From contig JAJDEL010000950.1 in assembly GCA_029259835.1 (NCBI GenBank), positions 1 through 5,401 of the forward strand: DNA of 5,401 bases, in the 5' to 3' direction. The first letter of the stretch is position 1; each line of letters begins with the position of its first letter. Source of the stretch: Planctomicrobium sp. Lineage in GTDB: Bacteria > Planctomycetota > Planctomycetia > Planctomycetales > Planctomycetaceae. Positions 1 through 5,401 of this stretch are shown in pieces. Both the position numbers and the translations under genes were made by a program. The notes under the pieces were generated by a model. It had not been told where the DNA came from. It did not search any database and saw only the letters and a list, made by a program, of their open reading frames with translations.

Positions 1-904
1 TAACGGCGCTCGGCCTGATCTGTTCGAGATGGTGCGACGGCTTGTCCGCGAGGGGAGCAGCGACACGGCCGATAAGGTCGAGCGACTCGGCAAGAAAGAG
101 ATTGAGGGGCATGCGGCGGTCGGCTTTCGGGTCAATAATAGCGTGATAGGCATTATGGCGGGCGACATGACCCTCTGGGCCGATCCCGAAACGGCCCGGC
201 CTATTCGAATCGAGTTTGCCAAGCATATGTTCGGTGTCGAACGAATGGTGATGAACAATTTCCGCTACGACGTCGATTTGAACCCGTCGTTGTTCAGTCT
301 GGAACCGCCTGAAGGCTATTCGACCGTAGCTGTGAACGCGACGATACCTGTGGAGGAAGACCTCCTCAGCACATTGCGCATGATTGCCGAGCAAAACAAA
401 GGCCTGTTTCCGGCAAAGCTTGAGATGCCCAAGAGGGTTACGCGGCCTCCAATGGCGTTGGATAAGCCTACGCGAGATAAGCTGGAAGCTGAGATGAAGA
501 AGGTTATCGCGAAGCACGGTGGTATGGACAAAATTAAAGCGAAATATGGCAGCGACGCCAAAGGCTTGCCACCCGCGATCATGGCCGAATACATGAAGGC
601 CGCGATGCCGCTCATGCAAAAACATATTCAGGATGACATTCAAAAACAGACGCCGCTCAGGGTCAAAAAGTGGAACGGGATGAACTTCTATGTGAATCTC
701 AGGCCGGAGAATGATCCGCACTACGTCGGCGGTGGTGTGAAATTGGGGACGGCCGATCGCCCCATCCTTTGGTACAAGCCCACGGGCGCCGATAAATACC
801 ACGTCATCTACGCCGATCTCAGCGTCAAAGGTATGGCGCCCGACGATGTCAAGAAATTGCCGGAAGCAGAGGCTCACAGGAATGGTCAAACGAAGGGTTT
901 ATGA
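1..904 (+). CDS. LolA-like (outer-membrane lipoprotein-sorting-type) protein, 5' partial
   Basis: The reading frame is open from the left edge (first full codon at position 2, reading NGARPDLFEM) to a TGA at 902-904, so the ATG at 29 is probably internal and the true start is upstream of the window. Counting from that Met, residues 21-35 (GKKEIEGHAAVGFRV), 47-62 (MTLWADPETARPIRIE) and 78-97 (FRYDVDLNPSLFSLEPPEGY) match the pattern of LolA/LolB-like beta-sheet proteins: a strand ending in a Trp-x-Asp-x-x-T-x-x-P segment, then a 'F-x-x-x-P-x-G' close. Residues 110-130 (DLLSTLRMIAEQNKG...FP) and the C-terminal WYKP...YHVIYADLSVK block (249-267) resemble the tail of planctomycete members. A charged helical stretch lies at about 145-207. 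In planctomycetes such proteins are often predicted to be envelope-associated and may lie near ECF sigma genes; nothing here shows that. The signal peptide and N-terminal part cannot be seen. The substrate is unknown. Family call fairly sure, function not. Confidence 0.75.
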   Translation, partial: NGARPDLFEMVRRLVREGSSDTADKVERLGKKEIEGHAAVGFRVNNSVIGIMAGDMTLWADPETARPIRIEFAKHMFGVERMVMNNFRYDVDLNPSLFSLEPPEGYSTVAVNATIPVEEDLLSTLRMIAEQNKGLFPAKLEMPKRVTRPPMALDKPTRDKLEAEMKKVIAKHGGMDKIKAKYGSDAKGLPPAIMAEYMKAAMPLMQKHIQDDIQKQTPLRVKKWNGMNFYVNLRPENDPHYVGGGVKLGTADRPILWYKPTGADKYHVIYADLSVKGMAPDDVKKLPEAEAHRNGQTKGL

Positions 905-906
905 CG

Positions 907-931
907 ACGAAAAATACATCCACTTTTTCGT
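907..931. terminator. A/T-rich hairpin just after the LolA-like gene, possible terminator
   Basis: An 8-base perfect inverted repeat, ACGAAAAA (907-914) and TTTTTCGT (924-931), is separated by a 9-base loop and starts two bases after the TGA of the LolA-like gene. The poly-A and poly-T arms mean that either strand would give a stem with a U-rich arm. The stem is weak (only two G/C pairs) and no T-run follows it, so it is not a textbook intrinsic terminator. It sits where a terminator would be expected, between two convergent genes, but is about 125 bases beyond the stop of the minus-strand gene. Confidence 0.3.
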
Positions 932-1055
932 GTTACAAACGACGGCAGCACTTGCAGTATGACCAAGCCAAACGAGATGTCGGGGGTATCGTCACTGGCG
1001 GGGACTCCATAATACGTTTCGCAACTGGCCTGAGGAGGGCTGGTGTGCGTCCGGC
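932..1055. other. Convergent intergenic gap
   Basis: This stretch lies between the ends of the LolA-like gene and the PQQ-like gene, which converge. I see no gene, strong hairpin or repeat in it. An open frame from the ATG at 901 runs through it but is not convincing as a gene (see rejected items). Confidence 0.6.
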
Positions 1056-2612
1056 TCAAAGACCCTTTTCGATACAGATAATTTCTCTGCTGGTGCGTTG
1101 ATATAGATATCCGTTAGCAGCGGTGATTGGACTCAATGACCAGGTTTCACCTGGAAGGCCAATGTCGTTGACCGACACCAGAGCCTTCTCGTCAAAGCGC
1201 TCAGCAGTGGCGTCGACGACGTAGACCGTTCCGAGAACTGTGGAAAAGTAGATATGATTATTGACCACAATCGGCGTGGCGGCGGAAATGTGACCGAAGC
1301 CGTGGCCCAGCCGACGTTTGTCACCTTCGACAACAAAACCGGAGCCGGTGCGGTCTCCGGACTTGAATTCACTCCATGAGAATTTCCGCATACCGTTTTC
1401 AACGACAACCTGAACTGGGACTTGGAGATAGCTGACTTCACCTGTCTCCACGTCAATACGGCCAAGGATGCCCGGCTGGCCGCCCATGAAGAAGTGAAAC
1501 CTGCCGACACCGATATTCGTGCGGTGTGTGAGCAGATGCCGCGAATTTATTTTCGAAGCATCAGCGGACTGTTTGTATCGATCGTTCGCTTCATCAAACG
1601 CGATGCTGCTGCCGGTCCCTTTGATGCGGATTCGTTTGACAGTTTTGCCTGTCGTCAGATCGAGAACGACGAAGTCCTCTTTGTCAAAGCAGTACGCATA
1701 TTTCTCGTCAACGAAATGTGTGCCTTCAAAGTAGAGTCCCGGTCGTTCCCAGACTAGGTCGCGGGCAGCATTCAGCCGGGAAAGGCCAATCCCGTACGGC
1801 TTTTCGGGGGGACTATGACCTCCACCTTTGGCGTGCAATAGCACAGTCTCGCCATTCAACATTCCGAGAGCGCCTTTGCCATGAACGCTGATGCCTTCGG
1901 GAATGATTCCGGTTGGCTGTCCGGTCAGAGCATCGAAGCTTCGAACATGCATCCATGGCCAGCCGGTTTTGCTGTTCTTGTCGTAGTCGATGGCAGTCTG
2001 CTGGCGACGTTTCGGATCACCCGCGTCACGCATCATTGCGTAGTAGAGGTTGCCGCTATGCAGGAATGGCTGGAATTGTTTTGCCGAGTGTTTCGTGCGA
2101 ACCTCGAATTCCTTTTGCCAGACGCGCTCGCCGTCCATAGTATGACAGGCCATAAAGCCGCCAGCGTTTACGAACCAGACATGATTGCCATCAGTCACGG
2201 GCGTTGGGGTCGTCGAATCAGTGAAGGTGCCGTTGACCTGGTTCGGCCGTTGACCCGGCAGATCACAACTCCAGAGAATCTTTCCGGTCTCTGCAGCGAG
2301 ACAATAACCACGGGTTTCCGAGACCCAAGTGCCTTTGGGGCCTTTGTCATCGGACGTGAGTTTTCGGAAACAGGTCAGAAAGAGCCTGCCATCCCAGACG
2401 GTAATGCCACTATGACCTGTTTCCGGCAGCGGCACCCTCCAACGGATATTTTCGTCGGTGACCAGACTCCATTTCTTTGGGTACTCAGTCTTTGTAGACA
2501 GTTGGTAATTTCTTTGGGGGCCACGATGCTCCGGCCAGTTTTCCTGACTCAGTGCTACGGAAGTCAGGGCGAAGATGAGACCGAAAATTATTATTGGTAT
2601 TCGGGGAGTCAC
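1056..2612 (-). CDS. Exported PQQ-like beta-propeller repeat protein
   Basis: A complete gene of 518 residues from GTG (2612-2610) to TGA (1058-1056). The start is chosen because it puts a signal peptide at the N-terminus: MTPR, a hydrophobic run IPIIIFGLIFALTSVA (residues 5-20), then ALS/QE as a likely signal peptidase I site near residue 22. A Shine-Dalgarno-like AGGA lies 6 bases upstream. The mature protein begins with ENWPEHRGP (24-32), the WPxxRG-type opening typical of planctomycete PQQ-like propellers. Repeated blade strands follow, for example CLAAETGKILW (about 104-114), ACHTMDGERVW (155-165), VVLDLTTGKTV (315-325), GRIDVETGEVSYL (384-396) and VYVVDATAERF (463-473). The last blade closes with WSLSPITAANGYLYQRT (491-507) and ends EIICIEKGL. 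The 'D-x-x-T/D-G-x-x-x-W' pattern is that of PQQ_2/BamB-like propellers. Whether it binds PQQ is not shown; many relatives are non-catalytic or BamB-like scaffolds. The frame stays open upstream to 2831, and an ATG at 2738 is an alternative start, but it would bury the signal peptide. Confidence 0.85.
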   Translation of the reverse strand: MTPRIPIIIFGLIFALTSVALSQENWPEHRGPQRNYQLSTKTEYPKKWSLVTDENIRWRVPLPETGHSGITVWDGRLFLTCFRKLTSDDKGPKGTWVSETRGYCLAAETGKILWSCDLPGQRPNQVNGTFTDSTTPTPVTDGNHVWFVNAGGFMACHTMDGERVWQKEFEVRTKHSAKQFQPFLHSGNLYYAMMRDAGDPKRRQQTAIDYDKNSKTGWPWMHVRSFDALTGQPTGIIPEGISVHGKGALGMLNGETVLLHAKGGGHSPPEKPYGIGLSRLNAARDLVWERPGLYFEGTHFVDEKYAYCFDKEDFVVLDLTTGKTVKRIRIKGTGSSIAFDEANDRYKQSADASKINSRHLLTHRTNIGVGRFHFFMGGQPGILGRIDVETGEVSYLQVPVQVVVENGMRKFSWSEFKSGDRTGSGFVVEGDKRRLGHGFGHISAATPIVVNNHIYFSTVLGTVYVVDATAERFDEKALVSVNDIGLPGETWSLSPITAANGYLYQRTSREIICIEKGL

Positions 2613-2618
2613 GTTCGT

Positions 2619-2622
2619 TCCT
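2619..2622 (-). promoter_or_regulatory. Ribosome binding site deciding the GTG start of the beta-propeller gene
   Basis: On the minus strand AGGA (within GGCAGGAACG) lies 6 bases before the GTG at 2612. The spacing is right for a Shine-Dalgarno site. Together with the signal peptide that begins at this GTG, it favours this start over the in-frame ATG at 2738 or the longer open frame to 2831. Confidence 0.55.
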
Positions 2623-2687
2623 GCCTGTTTTGTGATACGGCTCTTGGTTAAGAATGTCGTATTTGATTGTCGCGTGAGGGTCTCAAC

Positions 2688-2703
2688 CGGGTGGCTGGGG
2701 TGC
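2688..2703 (-). repeat. 16-base repeat, copy 1 (inverted relative to copy 2)
   Basis: Read on the minus strand this is GCACCCCAGCCACCCG, identical over 16 bases to the plus-strand copy at 2897-2912. It lies 75 bases upstream of the beta-propeller start. The bases just outside the match differ between the copies (GG before versus CT before; GTTG after versus TTGG after), so the identity ends sharply. With the partner copy it forms an inverted pair bounding 225 bases. Confidence 0.7.
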
Positions 2704-2896
2704 CCTGAGGTTTTGGAGTCAATGCGGGAATTTAGCATATTGGTCTCTCGATATCGAACGACATCCATCGCCCCAGAAACGACGATTCCGAACCGGTCAA
2801 CGCAACGCTTCCTCGCGCCTGGGAGTGTCACGCGGCAAGGTAATCCTTTAGTGTTCCCTGTCGTTGAACGTCATCGCTCAAATCAAAAGACAACCT

Positions 2897-2912
2897 GCAC
2901 CCCAGCCACCCG
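2897..2912 (+). repeat. 16-base repeat, copy 2
   Basis: GCACCCCAGCCACCCG on the plus strand, the inverted partner of 2688-2703, with 193 bases between them. The end of this copy also forms a small stem with its flank: CCACC (2906-2910), loop CGTT, GGTGG (2915-2919). The pair faces so that the two copies could be terminal inverted repeats of a 225-base element, or be two members of a dispersed repeat family. No obvious target-site duplication flanks them. Confidence 0.7.
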
Positions 2913-2960
2913 TTGGTGGACATTGAAGATTCCTTTTTCGCGTGGCCTCGGAATCGTAGT

Positions 2961-2978
2961 GGAATTCGCCAGAATTCC
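2961..2978. terminator. Short hairpin downstream of the DUF1592-family gene
   Basis: GGAATTC (2961-2967) and GAATTCC (2972-2978) form a perfect 7-base stem with a 4-base loop, 75-92 bases past the stop codon of the minus-strand DUF1592-family gene. There is no T-run after it on either strand, so an intrinsic terminator is only a possibility; it may equally be an RNA-stabilising 3' stem or chance. Confidence 0.25.
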
Positions 2979-3052
2979 GTGTGCAGTTGAAACGAACCTC
3001 TGACGAAGACCCTGACACGCTGTTGCGCAGACTCATTCGTTCTTGCAGAGGC

Positions 3053-5401
3053 TCACTCACTCCTCGTGCGGTAGAGAAATGCGTCCGAGGTGAGCAGTGA
3101 AACGAGCAATGCTTTCATGCTGCCGTCGTTATCTTTGTAGGCGCGGTGCGCTGCCTGAAGAACCGGGGCGTCGTTGATGGTTTCATTGCGTCCCATCCAG
3201 AAACGGAAGGCGTTGCGGACGAAGACCTGTTCGGCACGTTCACTTTCTGCGAGCTTATGAATCATGTCGATGGCGTTGGCAACTTTGCCATCCAGTGCAG
3301 TGTCGCCAGAATCGATGATCTCGCCAGTCGTGTCGACAGGTTTGTCGAGTTCAGTTTCTCGATACAGGCCCGCATGGTTAAACATCTCAAACGGCAGCCC
3401 CAGCGGATCCATTTTCTGGTGGCATGTCCAGCAATAGGTCTCTTTTGTAACCTGCATGCGCTCGCGCAGGGTACTATGTGGCTCGTCCGGTAGCATGGCA
3501 TCCACGGTGATTGGGACATCGGGAATGCCGCCTCCCAGCAATCGCTCGCGAATCCATCGGCCGCGCCGAATTGCGTGATTGTCCATTGCGTCAGAGTGTG
3601 AAACGAGCCAACTCGGATGGGTCAAAATGCCCATACGCTGGCCTTCCGGCACCGCGGCTAGGATACGTTCAGGTTTCATGGATCCATTGCCGAAGCTGCG
3701 TCGACTCACGCGGGCAAACATTTTCGGCCCCGACAAGTTTGCCTCAGCGACGTTGTGATTGATGCTTGCCCGCTTCTTTTTCGCTGCCGTCACCTTCCGC
3801 TTTATCGCTGCCAGTGCCTTCTTTTTTGCCGCGAGCGTATTCTTCTCTACTGGGGTCTTCTCTTTTGGAGTGGCCTCCAACTTGGCTTCAAGATCGGCTA
3901 TCTCTTTCTCCGCTGCCTCAAGTTCAGCCGCCTCTTTCTTCGCCACCTCTTTCGCTGCCTTCTTTGCCGCAGCGACGGAAGCTGCTGTTTCCGCTTTTGT
4001 ACGCTTTGTGCCGAAATAGACGTTATCCGCCCTGGTGGCGACAACCTTGTCAGTGGTCAGCAACTGCTTCAACACATCCTTGTCTTCTTGAAGAACCAGT
4101 TCAATCAATCGATCCGTACTCGCCGTCGCATCGAACATGGCGCGATAATGCGACGTTCCCCTGTTGCTCGCGCCTGTCTCCGCCAGCGCTTTGGAGTCCT
4201 TGCAGATGTAGCCGCCGAGGTCATAGTCAAAGTAATCGCGGAAGAAACGCAGGATGCGAGGCTTGCGGATGCTGTCGTCGGTCAACATGCGTTCGACTTC
4301 GCGTTTGACATCGGCTTTGGTCCGCATCCGCCCTTCGACGATTACCTTCCGCAGTTCTTCGTCTGGCTTGATGTATCGCAGTGCATGATTGACCGCCAGG
4401 CCGAGTTCCCAGTCGTGAAGAATCACACGTCCATGGCGATCAGTTTTGCCGTTCTCGGCGAGTTCCGGCCTGAAGAGCGCGTCACGATCGAGAAAGATGG
4501 ATGACAGGCCGAGGACGGCGCCGTCTTCCTTGCCAAGTTTCTCGATAGATTGTTTGACGATCGCCAGGTATTCATCCGATTCCTTTTTGCTCGGGGGACG
4601 GAAGGTCAGTGCTTCGAAAAGGTAGTCCACCGCAGCTCGCAAACGCTCATCGGAAACGCCGTCTGCCTTCATGAGGTCATAGACCGGCGTCAGAGAACGC
4701 ACAACCTTTGTACTGTAAATAAGGCTGGTCGGCAGGCCGCGAAGATCGCCCTGCATCTTGTCCTTGATTGAATTGGGATCGTCCGTGATCTGATATGGCT
4801 TAGCGATGCTCAGCGGGCCATAGGCCATGTAGCGAATGATGTCCTCAGCAACACCCATGATCTGTGTCGCTTCTGCACTGTTGACCGTGTAGAAGTCGGG
4901 GTAGTTTTCCAGGCCATGCGTGCGGGCTGTCGAAAGGACAGCGGGGACGCTCTTGACTGCTGTGGCATAGGCCACTGTCCCACCTTGCCACTTGATGATG
5001 CGATCAATACCGAAGTAGAGTTTGAGTTCACCGCCATGGTTCGTGGGAACGACATCACCATGCGTGCGAACGCCAGGCTTTGCTGGATCATACTCAGGCT
5101 CCTTGTTGATCAATTCATTCAGGCGCGTGATGTGTTCTTGTAGCGTCACGCGCCAGATGCGCGCCGGAGATGATGTTGGCATAAGTTTAATGCCATCAGG
5201 GAGTGGACCGAAGAGCAGGTCATGATCGACGAAGTTGCCTTTGTTTGGGTCAAGATGATCATGAAACCCTCCCTTGTCACTCATCTCACGTTTCAGTTCA
5301 CCGACGATCCAGTCCGAAAACTGCAGCCGATCCACGACATTCGGCTGGTCCACATCTTCGGGCGGCATCTCCTTTAACGTGACCTGTGCCCACACAGTTC
5401 T
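3053..5401 (-). CDS. DUF1592/DUF1588/DUF1585 planctomycete cytochrome-like protein, 5' partial
   Basis: The frame is open to the right edge (codons for R and T precede the GTG at 5395), so the N-terminus is missing; the GTG is probably internal. Numbering from it (780 residues to the TGA at 3055-3053): [17 protein letters not shown] (2-18) is the end of the PSCyt1-type cytochrome domain (the 'MPP' segment), whose own CxxCH would be off the window. A degenerate DUF1587-like part ([17 protein letters not shown], 79-95) follows. DUF1595-like is at about 248-310, DUF1592 at about 325-460 ([45 protein letters not shown]), DUF1588 at about 570-680 ([39 protein letters not shown]) and DUF1585 at about 697-775 ([21 protein letters not shown]). 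CWTCH (655-659) fits a c-type haem site. An Ala/Lys/Glu coiled coil (465-545) splits DUF1592 from DUF1588. The family is exported in planctomycetes; its reaction is not established. The gene order does not show the DUF1552 gene that often follows such genes directly downstream. Confidence 0.85.
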   Translation of the reverse strand, partial: RTVWAQVTLKEMPPEDVDQPNVVDRLQFSDWIVGELKREMSDKGGFHDHLDPNKGNFVDHDLLFGPLPDGIKLMPTSSPARIWRVTLQEHITRLNELINKEPEYDPAKPGVRTHGDVVPTNHGGELKLYFGIDRIIKWQGGTVAYATAVKSVPAVLSTARTHGLENYPDFYTVNSAEATQIMGVAEDIIRYMAYGPLSIAKPYQITDDPNSIKDKMQGDLRGLPTSLIYSTKVVRSLTPVYDLMKADGVSDERLRAAVDYLFEALTFRPPSKKESDEYLAIVKQSIEKLGKEDGAVLGLSSIFLDRDALFRPELAENGKTDRHGRVILHDWELGLAVNHALRYIKPDEELRKVIVEGRMRTKADVKREVERMLTDDSIRKPRILRFFRDYFDYDLGGYICKDSKALAETGASNRGTSHYRAMFDATASTDRLIELVLQEDKDVLKQLLTTDKVVATRADNVYFGTKRTKAETAASVAAAKKAAKEVAKKEAAELEAAEKEIADLEAKLEATPKEKTPVEKNTLAAKKKALAAIKRKVTAAKKKRASINHNVAEANLSGPKMFARVSRRSFGNGSMKPERILAAVPEGQRMGILTHPSWLVSHSDAMDNHAIRRGRWIRERLLGGGIPDVPITVDAMLPDEPHSTLRERMQVTKETYCWTCHQKMDPLGLPFEMFNHAGLYRETELDKPVDTTGEIIDSGDTALDGKVANAIDMIHKLAESERAEQVFVRNAFRFWMGRNETINDAPVLQAAHRAYKDNDGSMKALLVSLLTSDAFLYRTRSE
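3419..3433 (-). other. CxxCH haem-c-like motif in the DUF1588 part
   Basis: These 15 bases encode CWTCH, followed by [11 protein letters not shown]. The C-x-x-C-H signature is what c-type cytochromes use to attach haem covalently, and a 'CxxCH...MDPLG' segment is characteristic of DUF1588. The Met or His that would be the second axial ligand cannot be assigned from sequence alone; the Met two residues after the His is a family feature rather than a proven ligand. Confidence 0.65.
3761..4003 (-). other. Ala/Lys/Glu-rich predicted coiled-coil segment inside the DUF1592-family protein
   Basis: About 80 residues (465-545 counted from the GTG at 5395) are made up almost wholly of Ala, Lys and Glu with some Leu, Ile, Thr and Val, e.g. 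[20 protein letters not shown] and DLEAKLEA. A short Pro-containing break ([11 protein letters not shown], 509-519) divides two helical halves; the second half ([21 protein letters not shown]) is strongly basic. The heptad-like spacing suggests a helical hairpin. It stands between the DUF1592 block and the ARVSRRSFG start of the DUF1588 block, and its composition differs sharply from both. On the opposite strand it produces long Phe/Ala-rich shadow frames. Confidence 0.7.

Larger units (their letters stand above)
2613..3052. other. 440-base intergenic region without a convincing gene
   Basis: This region separates the beta-propeller gene from the upstream DUF1592-family gene, both on the minus strand. 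It should hold the promoter and leader of the former and the 3' end of the latter. It contains a 16-base perfect inverted repeat, a 10-base palindrome TCGATATCGA (2748-2757) and a short hairpin (2961-2978). Open frames on both strands cross it (a plus-strand one at 2575-3003, a minus-strand one at 2878-3060), but none shows a recognisable protein. I could not find a convincing -35/-10 pair; the best on the minus strand is TTGAGA (2686-2681), 17 bases, AATACG (2663-2658), where the -10 matches only 3 of 6. Confidence 0.6.

Noticed and set aside
901..1101. A 66-codon plus-strand frame whose ATG overlaps the stop of the LolA-like gene as ATGA, a layout seen in translationally coupled genes.
   Set aside because: The sequence shows no recognisable domain, membrane segment or protein-like pattern, it contains the hairpin at 907-931 near its start, and it runs 46 bases into the end of the convergent propeller gene. 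Probably a chance frame.
1881..2651. A 256-codon plus-strand frame antisense to the propeller gene.
   Set aside because: It lies almost wholly opposite a clearly coding gene with recognisable propeller blades and signal peptide, and its own product resembles nothing known. It is a shadow frame.
2658..2686. A possible minus-strand promoter for the propeller gene: TTGAGA, 17 bases, AATACG.
   Set aside because: The -35 is good but the -10 matches only 3 of 6 consensus bases, and planctomycete promoters are not well enough described to rely on it.
2782..2957. A 9-base inverted match, CGGAATCGT (plus strand 2949-2957, minus strand 2790-2782).
   Set aside because: A match of this length is expected by chance at a fair rate within 440 bases, and its arms interleave with rather than nest inside the 16-base repeat pair.
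2575..3003. A 142-codon plus-strand frame crossing the intergenic gap.
   Set aside because: It begins antisense to the signal peptide of the propeller gene, runs through both repeat copies and the EcoRI-type hairpin, and shows no family-like motif. No good ribosome binding site was noticed.
2878..3060. A 60-codon minus-strand frame starting at a GTG that overlaps the end of the DUF1592-family gene by 8 bases, suggestive of coupling.
   Set aside because: Its product is not recognisable, and its last codons are simply the translated 16-base repeat (GGWGAG). It could be a small gene, but nothing supports it beyond the overlap.
3755..4504. Long plus-strand frames rich in Phe, Leu, Ser and Cys that might look like a membrane protein.
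   Set aside because: They are the reverse complement of the Ala/Lys/Glu coiled coil and its neighbour, where GCx/AAG/GAA codons read backwards as hydrophobic and Phe-rich codons. This is a composition artefact.

Overview
The window most likely comes from a planctomycete, probably of the Rhodopirellula/Pirellula type. Three things suggest this: a DUF1592/DUF1588/DUF1585 cytochrome-like protein (a family greatly expanded in Planctomycetota), a secreted PQQ-like beta-propeller starting its mature part with a WPEHRG-type motif, and a LolA-like protein of the kind common in that phylum. GC content is moderate by eye, and genes are loosely packed with long gaps. Family assignments come from recognising motifs, not from a database search.

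Layout. Positions 1-904 (+) hold the 3' part of a LolA-like lipoprotein-sorting-type gene whose start lies off the left edge. A 151-base convergent gap (905-1055) follows, with a small A/T-rich hairpin directly after the stop codon. Positions 1056-2612 (-) hold a complete gene for an exported PQQ-like beta-propeller protein; I start it at a GTG with a good Shine-Dalgarno and a signal peptide. Positions 2613-3052 are a 440-base gap with no convincing gene; it contains a perfect 16-base inverted repeat (2688-2703 and 2897-2912) and a short EcoRI-type hairpin (2961-2978). Positions 3053-5401 (-) hold most of a DUF1592-family protein, open at the right edge. It carries a CWTCH haem-c-like motif and a strikingly Ala/Lys/Glu-rich predicted coiled coil (3761-4003).

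How the genes relate. The two minus-strand genes point the same way, but the 440-base gap and the separate start signals of the beta-propeller gene argue against tight coupling. All three products are probably exported or envelope-associated, judged from family and, for the propeller, from its signal peptide. No pathway can be stated from the window. I see no RNA gene, CRISPR array, transposase or phage gene. The most interesting features are the paired 16-base repeat, which could be the ends of a 225-base MITE-like element or two copies of a dispersed repeat, and the coiled coil inserted in the DUF1592 protein.
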